The notes beneath the pieces were generated by a model. The model searched no databases. It saw nothing but the letters and a program-made list of their open reading frames with translations, and was not told the origin of the DNA. A DNA stretch of 54,430 bases from Shewanella morhuae (lineage in GTDB: Bacteria; Pseudomonadota; Gammaproteobacteria; Enterobacterales; Shewanellaceae): contig NZ_FTNN01000020.1 in assembly GCF_900156405.1 (NCBI RefSeq), positions 1-54,430 of the forward strand. The letters run 5' to 3'. The position numbers were made by a program, and so were the translations under genes. Shown in pieces: positions 1 through 7,835 of this stretch (position 1 is the stretch's first letter; each line of letters starts with the position of its first letter).

Positions 1-810
1 CTTATAATCTATTGCTGAATGCCTACGTTTGTAATTGTAAAACTGGATATATTGCTCAACCACGCTCACTACAGAGCTGTGATTGATAAAGGCTAAATGG
101 TTTAATCGTTCAGTCTTTAAGCTCCTAAAAAATCGTTCCATCACCGCATTATCCCAACAATTTCCTCTACGACTCATACTTTGTTCAATACCTAAGCCCC
201 TTAGCTTTTCTCTGAACACCTTAGCCGAGTACTGGCAACCTTGGTCAGAGTGAAGCATCAACGCCTGTGTATTTGGCCTCTGGCGTTGTAGCGCGTTATT
301 TAAGGCCGCTGTCGCTAACGCTGCATTGGGTTGGCTTGATAAGGCATACCCAACAATTTCTTTGGTGCCTAAATCAAGCACACAAGCTAAATAACTCCAC
401 CCTTGATGGGATTTTATGTAGGTAATATCACCCACCCAATGAGTATTATACGTCGTAGGGTTAAACTGCCGCTTGAGCAAATTAGGTGCGTAAACTTGCT
501 CATCACCTGAGTTAGGATAGTAATGCTTTTTCTTTGGCCTAATCGCTATTAACCCCATACTTTTCATTATGCTAGCAATAGCGTAAACCCCTACCTTACA
601 ATCTAAATCGACTAAGTCTGCCTGTATTCGACGTTTACCATACGTCGAATTTGAGTCAGAGAACGCTTGTTCTACTAATTGTATCCGTGCCTGCTTTTCA
701 GCGCTTTGGGGGATCGGTTTGTAATATAAACTACTGCAACTGAGCTCGAATACTCGGCACAACTCACTCATTCTAAAGCCTAGATTTGCTTTCTTTACTT
801 CGCGGATCAT
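1..810 (-). CDS. IS3-family transposase OrfB (integrase catalytic domain), partial
   Basis: 270 codons are open, without a stop, to the window edge. An HTH_21-like N-terminal part (about residues 40-95) is followed by the retroviral-integrase core. The DDE residues are visible: D128 in WVGDITY, D189 in LHSDQG and E225 in NAVMERF, giving the DD(35)E spacing typical of IS3 transposases. The ATG at 808-810 overlaps the orfA stop as ATGA. The frame lies -1 to orfA, and a canonical A_AAA_AAG slippery heptamer sits at complement(849-855) inside orfA. The functional transposase is therefore probably an OrfAB frameshift fusion. The C-terminal end is outside the window. Confidence 0.9.
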   Translation of the reverse strand, partial: MIREVKKANLGFRMSELCRVFELSCSSLYYKPIPQSAEKQARIQLVEQAFSDSNSTYGKRRIQADLVDLDCKVGVYAIASIMKSMGLIAIRPKKKHYYPNSGDEQVYAPNLLKRQFNPTTYNTHWVGDITYIKSHQGWSYLACVLDLGTKEIVGYALSSQPNAALATAALNNALQRQRPNTQALMLHSDQGCQYSAKVFREKLRGLGIEQSMSRRGNCWDNAVMERFFRSLKTERLNHLAFINHSSVVSVVEQYIQFYNYKRRHSAIDYK

Positions 811-1118
811 TTTAAGTTTTGATTGTCTCGAATGAAGAAAGCTGCAGCCTTTTTTAGGATGTCATTATCCCTCATTGCTTGTTTTAGTTGAGCTTCTAAG
901 AGTTGAATTTTTCGTTGTTCTTCAGTGAATGCTTTGGCATTTTCTGGGGTTTTACCCGCTAATTCAGCCTGGTACTGGATTTTCCATCGAGACACCGCAG
1001 ATTTACCTGCACCAGACATATCTTCAATTTGCTTGTTGGTGTAACCCTGTTCGACCATCAGCTTGGCATATTCTAATTTTTGCAGCGGGCTGACAGTGAC
1101 TTTCGATTTTCTAATCAT
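807..1118 (-). CDS. IS3-family transposase OrfA (helix-turn-helix)
   Basis: 103 residues, the normal size for IS3 orfA. The N-terminal helix-turn-helix lies at about residues 12-55 (YTNKQIEDMSGAGKSAVSRW). It is followed by a leucine-zipper-like helix at about 70-95 with spaced leucines, the part that in IS3 elements multimerises OrfA and OrfAB. OrfA normally binds the terminal repeats and regulates transposition. The codons for DILKK carry the A_AAA_AAG motif at complement(849-855), where ribosomes are expected to slip -1 into orfB. The two frames should therefore be read as programmed frameshifting, not as a mutation. Confidence 0.9.
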   Translation of the reverse strand: MIRKSKVTVSPLQKLEYAKLMVEQGYTNKQIEDMSGAGKSAVSRWKIQYQAELAGKTPENAKAFTEEQRKIQLLEAQLKQAMRDNDILKKAAAFFIRDNQNLK

Positions 1119-1183
1119 AATAAATACCTTTAAGATTTGGCTTATTTTAAGCTATAAATCTCTACAGTTTCATTAGACCATTA

Positions 1184-1552
1184 CAGGGTAGAGGCTTCCT
1201 CACTGGGTCGGCCAAACCCGCCGCTGAGTATGATGAGGATGACATGCGCCGCACGGACCCGCGCTGGCAGCCCGGTAATTTCGATAAGAACCTCGATGCT
1301 GTTAATCGCCTGACCGAAATTGCCCGATATAAGGGGATCAGCGTGTCCCAACTCGCGCTGGCGTGGCTGCTGGCTCAGGGCGATGACATTGTACCGATCC
1401 CGGGATCGCGCAGGCAGGAGCGTGTTGCTGAAAACGCTGGTGCTGCTGACATTGCATTAACGGCCGCTGATTTGGCCGCGATTGAGCAGATCCTTCCACA
1501 TGGTGGCTTTGGCGAACGCTATGCAAATGGTGCGACCCCCGTCTGGATTTAA
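1184..1552 (+). pseudogene. Aldo/keto reductase, C-terminal remnant truncated by the IS
   Basis: In the frame ending at 1552 the residues GRGFLTGSAKP are followed by DMRRTDPRW, NFDKNL, SQLALAWLLAQ and VPIPGSRR. This is the C-terminal half of an AKR13-type aldo/keto reductase (NADPH-dependent carbonyl reductase, cytoplasmic), with the cofactor-phosphate-binding segment IPGSRR. The catalytic Asp-Tyr-Lys-His part would lie upstream and is missing: coding homology stops where the insertion sequence starts. An internal ATG at 1244 could give 102 residues, but that fragment lacks the active site. A real decay product of an imported gene, not a functional enzyme. Confidence 0.85.
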
Positions 1553-1619
1553 GATGCTTCCCCGGAGGAACCTGTCGAACTGGATGACGATGAATACAGC
1601 GGCGGGTGCCTAGGCCGAT

Positions 1620-1760
1620 ACGACGCGGCTTAGCCGCGCTAATTTATTCGGAGATACTAAGTTCACAGAACGCAATTGGACAATTCTAGACACGCTGGAA
1701 CAGCTAGCAGCGGAGATGGGTATACCGATGGAGAAAGTTGCACTCGCATGGACTCTGGCG
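1620..1760 (+). pseudogene. Second aldo/keto reductase fragment
   Basis: About 47 codons read ANLFGDTKFTERNW, then LEQLAAEMG and KVALAWTLA. This is the C-terminal helix region of aldo/keto reductases, but of a different subfamily from the remnant just upstream (F-x-E-R-N-W and VALAW are the recognisable elements). No start codon, active-site part or C-terminus is present, and the frame stops at 1800-1802. It adds to the picture of a scrapyard left of the AraC/SDR pair. Confidence 0.65.
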
Positions 1761-2125
1761 TTTACTGCTAGGTGGCAGCAAGATTTCACAGTTTGTGCAT
1801 AATATTGCTGCCACCGACCTCCACGTTAACGGTGAGCACCTTAAACACCGGAATGACGCCAGTGTAACCCCGCCTAGGTTCACCGTCTGCTTGGGTTCAC
1901 TGGCGATTCGTCGAATGATTTTTGGTGGTCACTGTGTGCTGGGATGGGGAGTGTAAAGGGGGCCAGGAAAAGCGAAACTATCCCACACTAGACTCAGACT
2001 ACCCAGCTTTGAATAGGTGGAAGTATTATCTACATCTAGGAACAGCATGAGATCCTGGCGGCAGGTGAGTAAAACGTATTATGTTTCTTCAGAGCCTCTA
2101 TTTTCATAAAGCAGGACTTGCTGAA
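1761..2125. other. Intergenic stretch without recognisable gene
   Basis: Follows the second reductase remnant. The short open frames here match nothing I recognise and are broken by stops. No repeat or convincing terminator is seen. Confidence 0.5.
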
Positions 2126-3013
2126 TTAAGTACCGATCGCCTGACGTATCTCGCGCATGTTGCGTGCAGGCGGTGCACCGAATTGCCGTAAATATTCACG
2201 GCTAAACTGTGAAGCACTTTCATAACCGACTAAAAAAGCCACGTCAGACGCGCGGTGTTCTCCGGAAAGTAACAGCTGGCGAGCTTCCTGCAGTCTGAGC
2301 TGCTTTTGATACTGGACAGGACTGAGACCCGTCATCGACAGAAAATGACGATGTAGGCTTGCCCGACTCATGCCGCTTATTACGCACAACGCTTCGATAT
2401 GAAGTCGGGTATTGTAATTGTCTCTGATCCAGGCGACGGCTCGCCGGATGCTACTCAGCGCGCCATCGGGTTGGGCAATCTGACGTAACAGTCGTCCCTG
2501 CGGCCCCTGTAAGAGACGATAAAGCAATTCCCGTTCGAGCATAGGACCGAGAACTGGGATATCCTCAGGCGTATCAAGTAATGACAGTAAGCGAAGTAAC
2601 GTATCGCTGATTGGAGTGGTCATGGGGTTTATCATGACACCAATTCCATTTTGTTCGCGCTCGTAAATCGGCGTTATGGAGGCCGCTAATTCTGCGAGTA
2701 TGGCCGGATCAATTACCAGTGAAATAGCAGCGTAAGGCTGACCTCCTTCATCATCAAATATTTGTCCGATCAAAGGCAAATCAAGGGCACTGATTAGATA
2801 TTGTTCACTGTCATAGCTCAGAAACTTTTCATTAATGGCAATGCGCTTAGAGCCTTGAAGGATAAAGCAAACCATCGAGCGATACAGGCAGGGGGTCTTG
2901 TCTGTAGAGCCTTTTCCGATACAGATATCTACACGTGGGATCCGTGTGCAGGTCAAACCCGGCGGCGCATGTCGCAGGACTATGTCGAGATGTGGAGCAA
3001 GAGAATTATTCAT
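2126..3013 (-). CDS. AraC-family regulator with AraC_N (cupin-like) domain
   Basis: 295 residues from the ATG at 3011-3013; the longer reading frame (to 3070) would need a TTG start. N-terminal AraC_N domain at about residues 15-165 (segments SMVCFILQGSKRIAI and YLISALDLPL) and a C-terminal double helix-turn-helix at about 195-290 (LCVISGMSRASLHRHF; VGYESASQFSREY). Regulators of this subfamily are usually divergent from the oxidoreductase genes they control. Here the SDR gene starts 161 bp away on the other strand, so it is the likely target, perhaps with the vanished aldo/keto reductase. The inducer is unknown. The second AraC_N regulator at 28 kb is a clear relative. Confidence 0.88.
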   Translation of the reverse strand: MNNSLAPHLDIVLRHAPPGLTCTRIPRVDICIGKGSTDKTPCLYRSMVCFILQGSKRIAINEKFLSYDSEQYLISALDLPLIGQIFDDEGGQPYAAISLVIDPAILAELAASITPIYEREQNGIGVMINPMTTPISDTLLRLLSLLDTPEDIPVLGPMLERELLYRLLQGPQGRLLRQIAQPDGALSSIRRAVAWIRDNYNTRLHIEALCVISGMSRASLHRHFLSMTGLSPVQYQKQLRLQEARQLLLSGEHRASDVAFLVGYESASQFSREYLRQFGAPPARNMREIRQAIGT

Positions 3014-3174
3014 GAATAGATTATACCCGTGTTCCGGGATCGCGCACAATGTATTGAGACAATCAGGCAATATAATGAGCGTATCCGGCGTAGATTACAA
3101 ACGGGTCATTGCCTATTATGAGCGGGTCAATAATGCATCGAAAGGTGCGTCTAATAACCTAAGCGAGACTACTC

Positions 3175-3933
3175 ATGACTAACAAGATTGCACTCATCAC
3201 CGGCGCAAGTCGTGGCCTTGGCCGCAATATGGCACTTCACCTTGCCAAACGCGGCGTCCACATCATTGGTACCTATCGCAGCAGCGAGGAAGAAGCTCAG
3301 TCACTGAAGCAAGAGATTGAAGCCCTAGGAGGCAAGGCAGTAATGCTGCCGCTGGACATTACCGATGTCACCAGTTTTCAGGCTTTTTTAAACGCCGTCA
3401 TTGAAACGCTGACGGCTGATTTCGGTCGCAAGCATTTCGATTTCCTCGTTAACAATGCCGGCAATGGTCTCTTTTCAAACTTTGTTGATGCGACACAAGA
3501 GCAGTTTACCTCACTAATCAACACGCATCTTCAGGGGCCAATTTTTCTGACTCAGAAGCTGTTGCCATTTATAGCAGACGGCGGTCGTATCCTGAACGTT
3601 TCGTCCGGCTTCGTACGCTTTACTTTACCGGGATACAGCATTTATGCCGCGGTGAAGGCCGCTGTAGAGGTTCTAACACGTTATATGGCCGTAGAATTTG
3701 GTTCGCGTCAAATTCGGGTGAATGCGATTGCCCCGGGCGCCATCGAAACCGATTTTGGCGGTGGTGCGGTGCGCGACAATAATGATGTGAATGCTTGGGT
3801 TGCTCAGGGGATTGCGCTTGGGCGTGTAGGTTTACCGGACGATGTGGGTGGAGCAGTAGCCGCCATTTTATCCGATGACATGGCATGGGCTAACGGGACA
3901 ACCTTTGATATTTCGGGCGGCCAATTACTGTAG
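3175..3933 (+). CDS. Short-chain dehydrogenase/reductase (classical SDR)
   Basis: 252 residues. Rossmann NAD(P)-binding motif TGASRGLGRN at residues 10-19, NNAG at about 93-96, catalytic Ser in the NVSSGF segment, and YxxxK as YAAVK; the C-terminal DISGGQLL is typical. An Arg after the glycine motif and in the TYRSSEE segment suggest NADPH preference. A soluble oxidoreductase of unknown substrate, in the 3-oxoacyl-reductase-like group. Divergent from the AraC-type gene, which probably controls it. GC looks higher than in the arabinose genes, in line with separate acquisition together with the reductase remnants. Confidence 0.88.
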   Translation: MTNKIALITGASRGLGRNMALHLAKRGVHIIGTYRSSEEEAQSLKQEIEALGGKAVMLPLDITDVTSFQAFLNAVIETLTADFGRKHFDFLVNNAGNGLFSNFVDATQEQFTSLINTHLQGPIFLTQKLLPFIADGGRILNVSSGFVRFTLPGYSIYAAVKAAVEVLTRYMAVEFGSRQIRVNAIAPGAIETDFGGGAVRDNNDVNAWVAQGIALGRVGLPDDVGGAVAAILSDDMAWANGTTFDISGGQLL

Positions 3934-3985
3934 CCACGTATTAAGCCCTGAAGATGGCGAATCTTTGAAGTTGTAATATAGCCAA

Positions 3986-4019
3986 TTCGTCCTTCTCAGT
4001 CTCACTGTATAAGGACGAA
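3986..4019. terminator. Hairpin between convergent SDR and PepSY genes
   Basis: A 9-bp inverted repeat, TTCGTCCTT ... AAGGACGAA, with a 16-base loop lies 52 bp after the SDR stop, between two convergent genes. It has no strong T-run, so terminator function is only plausible. Confidence 0.4.
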
Positions 4020-4150
4020 CCAATTCCGCTTTATATTGTTTTTAGCCATATTATTTATTCTGGCTCAGCAAATAAAACCTGTTTGTATCTATGTTGTATA
4101 TTTTACCTTTTTTAGATTTGAACCATTTATCTAATGGTAAAATATTGATG

Positions 4151-5266
4151 TTATGTCGGCTTATTATTCCAATGAAAATAAGGTTTTCTCAATAACCACC
4201 GCCATAACCCTAGAACAAATAGCAACAGGCAAGATAAACCAGAGAGCAGCCATATCACTCTACCAATCCTACCCAATACAGAACCATCATGTAGCGGGTG
4301 AAGCCAGTTCAAAATCGTATTAGCCGCTCCTTGGGTTGGGTTATTAAAAACGGACACAACTTCAGCAGTAACAGCATCAATATAGACATAGCTGTGGGGG
4401 AATCGACGCGAAGGATCTTGATGGGCTTGTAAACGCAGGCGATAAAATCCGCCCTCCATTGTAGGTGTTTCAATCCAAGCCAATTCGGCATCAGGCAGTG
4501 CGGCCAATGCTAGCTTCGCAGCTACCGATGGCGCAATGAGTGAACCCCCTTGTACAGTAACAACCGTTTTAGGGACATTAGGCTGCTTTAACTCACTAAA
4601 TAAACTTAAAACTAAACGGGTTTCAACGGGTAACGCAAGCATTGCTCCCGTTAGACTCAGCAATAACAAGGGCAACAAAAATAACAACCCAGTGATTTTA
4701 TGCCAATCGTACAGTAAGCCGATAATAGCGCTACGTTTTTTGAAGCGAAGTGCTTTAAGCCATTGCCCACGTCTAGGCCACCAACTTAACAGTCCTGTCA
4801 ATAATAATACTAGGCTAAACAGCCCTAAATATCCTACGATGGCAGTACCAACATCCCCCATTAACAATTGGAAATGCAGATTGTACAACCAGGTCATAAG
4901 ATAATCTCCCCAGTAATCCCGCCGCAATATTTCGGTGCCATCAGGCGATAGCCAAACCATCATGGGCGCAAATCCTTGCCCCATTTTTTCTACAGGATTA
5001 TTGTAACGAGCTGGGATCGTACCGTTATCTGTCGTGACTTCGAAACGCCATGCGCCACTTTTATCTGGATATGCAGTACGTAATGTTACCAGCGCTTTAT
5101 CCCAATCAGGAGATTGCGGTTTGACATCCAAAACAGGATGCAGCACGCGGTCAATTTCCACGTAGTAGACCAGCGCCGCGCCGGATAAGCCAATTAGCAC
5201 CAGTAGCATGCCGATGGATAAACTGCACCATAAGTGCAGCCTTCTTGCCGCTTTACGAAAATTCAT
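4151..5266 (-). CDS. PepSY-associated transmembrane protein (iron-regulated type)
   Basis: 371 residues with four hydrophobic segments: about 14-38, 140-165, 187-212 and 335-360. A periplasmic PepSY-like region lies between the first two, and a WWPRRGQWLKALRF cytoplasmic loop follows the second. This is the COG3182 / PepSY_TM architecture. Family members sit in the inner membrane next to TonB receptors for siderophores or haem, and are thought to aid or reduce the imported iron compound. Its ATG lies 2 bp after the stop of the TonB receptor gene, so the two are an operon. The substrate cannot be read from the sequence. Confidence 0.88.
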   Translation of the reverse strand: MNFRKAARRLHLWCSLSIGMLLVLIGLSGAALVYYVEIDRVLHPVLDVKPQSPDWDKALVTLRTAYPDKSGAWRFEVTTDNGTIPARYNNPVEKMGQGFAPMMVWLSPDGTEILRRDYWGDYLMTWLYNLHFQLLMGDVGTAIVGYLGLFSLVLLLTGLLSWWPRRGQWLKALRFKKRSAIIGLLYDWHKITGLLFLLPLLLLSLTGAMLALPVETRLVLSLFSELKQPNVPKTVVTVQGGSLIAPSVAAKLALAALPDAELAWIETPTMEGGFYRLRLQAHQDPSRRFPHSYVYIDAVTAEVVSVFNNPTQGAANTILNWLHPLHDGSVLGRIGRVIWLLSGLSCLLLFVLGLWRWLLRKPYFHWNNKPT

Positions 5267-5268
5267 CT

Positions 5269-7332
5269 TTAGAAGTGTAGAGAGATAGAAGCATTTACAG
5301 AACGACCTTCATTTGGACTGTGTAGCGTTTGGCTACCATCCCACCAAACATATTCATAATATTCATCGGTTAAGTTTTTGATCTCAAATGCCAGATCGGT
5401 ACTGTTATTCAACGCGTAGCGGGCACTGACATTTAGCAAGACAAAATCGCCATAACGACCGGCAGAATTCGCAGTATTGAGTTCATATTTACTTTGTGCC
5501 CGTAATAATGCCGATAAACTGAGCTTTTCGGTGGCACTGAAATCAACTCCCGCATTATATATCCACTGGGGAATATGATCGATATCGTTCCCTTTTAGCT
5601 CTGGTGTTTGTGGATCCGCTTTATCTATCTCTGCCTGCTGCCAAGCCACTGAACCCCAAACATTAATGTCATCGTTCAGTGCCCAAGAGGCTTGTAAGTC
5701 AACACCATGACGCTCGGTAGCGCCGATATTATCTACATCGCCAGCAGGATCATTCAACCTTCGTTTTAGTTCACCTGTTGCAGTTTGATTCCAGAGCGCC
5801 AAACGCAAATCTACGCTATCCCATGGCTGGTATTTAGTTCCCACTTCCCAACCTTCATTTATCGAAGGGGCCACATCATCTTGACGTGGGGGAATAAGAT
5901 AAGAGCCCGAGCCAACACCAATCTGAAACGTTCGTCCCCAATTGGCAAATAAGGTCAAGTCAGTAATAGGGAAAACGGCGATTGATAATTTTGGCTGACT
6001 AATTGTGCCGTAATCATTTGCTGAGGCAGTAAGATCGTTAAGATTATCAGTAAAATCACCGCGAACCTGATCCACACGCCAAGCGGGGGTCACTCTTAGC
6101 CATTTTGTAGGTTCTAACATGGTTTGAACATACGCACCCGTGATGGTTAAATCGAATTTTTGGTCACGAGTTTGACTCGTTGCAACCTGTTCTTTAGTCA
6201 AAAAACGCTTAGAAATATTGTCCTGAACTTCAACGCTAGCACCCGTTTCAATAAATAAGCGATGTAAATAACTGACTGCAGGCTCAAAGGATACGGATGC
6301 AAGCGCACCATAATGTTCTTCTTCGGTATAACGATTTTGTTGTGCAACATTAGCTGAATATGTCACATAACGATTGTCCTCAAATTGATTAAGCCAACTA
6401 AGTATACGCAATGTCGACGTTGTCGATAATGTTGTATCCAGTGATACACTAAATTGGTTGATATCACGATCGCCTTCATCGCTTTGATTGTAGTCATTAG
6501 TGGCACGAGGCGTGGTGTAGGCGACATCCCTGGTAAGATAGCCTGGTTCTTTCGCGTCAACACTATAGGTTCGGGCACTCGCGGCTAAAGTCATATTATC
6601 GCTGAGATCAAAAGCCCATTTCCCTGCAAAACTACGGCGACTAAAGTCAGAATGATCGCGATAACCTTCTGCTTCGCGATAACCCACTGCATAATTTTGT
6701 CGAAACGCACCAGTCTCAACACCCGCAACAACCTGAACGTCGTTTTTACCAAAACTACCCGTAGTTAATTTTGTATCGAAATAATCGCCGCCAGAGCGAG
6801 TTTCAAAAGACACATTACCTGCAATATTATGTAGGCCATAGCGGGGATCTGTCGTACCTCTTACCACTTCAACCGTCGATATTTCCAAAGGTAGAATCAT
6901 ATCAATATACGGCATATTGCCATCGTTACTATTTGATGGAATACCATCAATCAATAGCTTAACAGCGTTAATTTCTCCTTCACCATTAAAACCCCGAAAG
7001 GATAATTTGCCGCTTGTCGTCCCCTGATTGAATTCAGTCAGCGTGACTCCTGGTAATCGTCCCAATAGTTGCCACGCATAGTCGACATCCGCGGATTGGA
7101 CTAACTCACCAGACATACGGTCAACAGAGGTCAGCACCTTACTTGCATCGACCGAACGTTTGCCCACTACCGTTATACGTTCACCAATTGCAAAGCTTGT
7201 ATCTCCAGTGGCCAACTTTACTTCAGTAGTACTTTTCTCCAACTCTGTAGCATAGGCAGCCATCGGGCTCGTCAATAAAAAGGTAGGTATTAACAGATAG
7301 CGTAGAGTGCCACCAGACATATAAGTGTTCAT
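5269..7332 (-). CDS. TonB-dependent outer-membrane receptor, probably iron/siderophore
   Basis: 687 residues from the ATG at 7330-7332, which has GAGG eight bases upstream; a longer frame would need TTG at 7365. Signal peptide at about 1-30 ending near AAYA, a TonB-box-like ITVVG at about 52, and a plug domain at about 65-180 (LLGRLPGVTL, FRGFNGEGE, EVVRGTTDPRYGL). The 22-strand barrel ends in the aromatic ISLHF. Co-transcribed with the PepSY protein, which points to ferric siderophore or haem import rather than sugars. The upstream region has only a poor Fur-box-like match (see the 7333-7835 entry). Unrelated in sequence to the 940-residue receptor at 39-42 kb. Confidence 0.9.
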   Translation of the reverse strand: MNTYMSGGTLRYLLIPTFLLTSPMAAYATELEKSTTEVKLATGDTSFAIGERITVVGKRSVDASKVLTSVDRMSGELVQSADVDYAWQLLGRLPGVTLTEFNQGTTSGKLSFRGFNGEGEINAVKLLIDGIPSNSNDGNMPYIDMILPLEISTVEVVRGTTDPRYGLHNIAGNVSFETRSGGDYFDTKLTTGSFGKNDVQVVAGVETGAFRQNYAVGYREAEGYRDHSDFSRRSFAGKWAFDLSDNMTLAASARTYSVDAKEPGYLTRDVAYTTPRATNDYNQSDEGDRDINQFSVSLDTTLSTTSTLRILSWLNQFEDNRYVTYSANVAQQNRYTEEEHYGALASVSFEPAVSYLHRLFIETGASVEVQDNISKRFLTKEQVATSQTRDQKFDLTITGAYVQTMLEPTKWLRVTPAWRVDQVRGDFTDNLNDLTASANDYGTISQPKLSIAVFPITDLTLFANWGRTFQIGVGSGSYLIPPRQDDVAPSINEGWEVGTKYQPWDSVDLRLALWNQTATGELKRRLNDPAGDVDNIGATERHGVDLQASWALNDDINVWGSVAWQQAEIDKADPQTPELKGNDIDHIPQWIYNAGVDFSATEKLSLSALLRAQSKYELNTANSAGRYGDFVLLNVSARYALNNSTDLAFEIKNLTDEYYEYVWWDGSQTLHSPNEGRSVNASISLHF

Positions 7333-7738
7333 CGGAAATAACCTCAAGAAAATGAAAAATATCAAAAGTGGACGTCATGCAACACGGTCATCAAAGCTAT
7401 CGATTAGAAATTATTGTAATGATTGATGATTATGCAGGCTTACAAAGCGGCGGCAATGATAGTGCCTTAAGGGGGAAAACTCGATGCGACAAAATGTCGC
7501 AGTTTTGAATAATAGCATCTGAATAGTGGTCATGAATAAGAGCGAAGATTTGGGAAAACGCCAAAATAGTGGCTTGGAGTTGGCCACTAAAATTGACCAC
7601 GCAACCATTTTTCTGATCTTGTAAAACTTCTGGCGATGCATTTTTGGGCGCTATTTAGCCGAAACAGTAAATCTTCTAAAACAATTACCTCGATAGACTT
7701 GTTGCTGATGTTAAAAAAATTATCACTCTTTGATAAAA

Positions 7739-7753
7739 ATAATATTGTAATAC
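7739..7753 (+). promoter_or_regulatory. Putative AraR operator, distal site before araB
   Basis: ATAATATTGTAATAC matches GTAnTATnGTAnTAC at 11 of 12 fixed positions. Its centre is 27 bp upstream of the proximal site. Role inferred from recurrence before other arabinose genes. Confidence 0.6.
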
Positions 7754-7765
7754 GATTGGTGTATA

Positions 7766-7780
7766 GTAGTATTGTAGTAC
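7766..7780 (+). promoter_or_regulatory. Putative AraR operator, proximal site before araB
   Basis: GTAGTATTGTAGTAC matches all 12 fixed positions of the shared 15-mer. It also contains the perfect 11-bp palindrome TTGTAGTACAA (7772-7782). It lies 56 bp before the araB start codon, where a bound GntR-family repressor would block transcription. Confidence 0.65.
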
Positions 7781-7835
7781 AAAATAATATTGTGATCACA
7801 TGGGTGATTGCTGAGTTCAATGTACGAGGATGCTA

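Larger units (their letters stand above)
1..1180 (-). mobile_element. IS3-family insertion sequence, partial (one end inside the window)
   Basis: Contains the two overlapping transposase frames of an IS3-type element, reading leftwards and running off the left edge. The end lying in the window is placed near 1180: on the minus strand the sequence there begins TGGTCTAATGAAACTG, and aldo/keto reductase homology begins only about 4-7 bases further right. The matching inverted repeat is outside the window, so the exact terminus and any target duplication cannot be confirmed. Confidence 0.8.
7333..7835. promoter_or_regulatory. Divergent intergenic region: TonB receptor / araBDA promoters
   Basis: About 500 bp without a credible gene; the open frames here are AT-rich and non-coding-like. 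The right part (from about 7680) is very AT-rich and carries two copies of the putative AraR operator. The left part must hold the receptor promoter. A degenerate AATGAT...ATGATTAT stretch at 7415-7434 resembles a Fur box only if one base is skipped, so it is not called. Confidence 0.7.

Noticed and set aside
807..855. Apparent frameshift mutation between the two transposase frames
   Set aside because: The A_AAA_AAG heptamer, the -1 relation and the ATGA overlap are the normal IS3 layout, so this is programmed, not decay.
2126..3013. Reading this AraC-family gene as the arabinose activator AraC
   Set aside because: Its N-terminal domain is the AraC_N type found beside oxidoreductases, not the sugar-binding arm domain of enteric AraC; a GntR-type AraR sits in the locus instead.
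7415..7434. Fur-box-like sequence before the iron-type TonB receptor
   Set aside because: AATGAT and ATGATTAT halves fit only if an extra base is allowed; too weak to call.
7411..7820. Several short open frames between the TonB receptor and araB genes
   Set aside because: AT-rich, low-complexity proteins without ribosome sites, overlapping the putative operators; judged non-coding.
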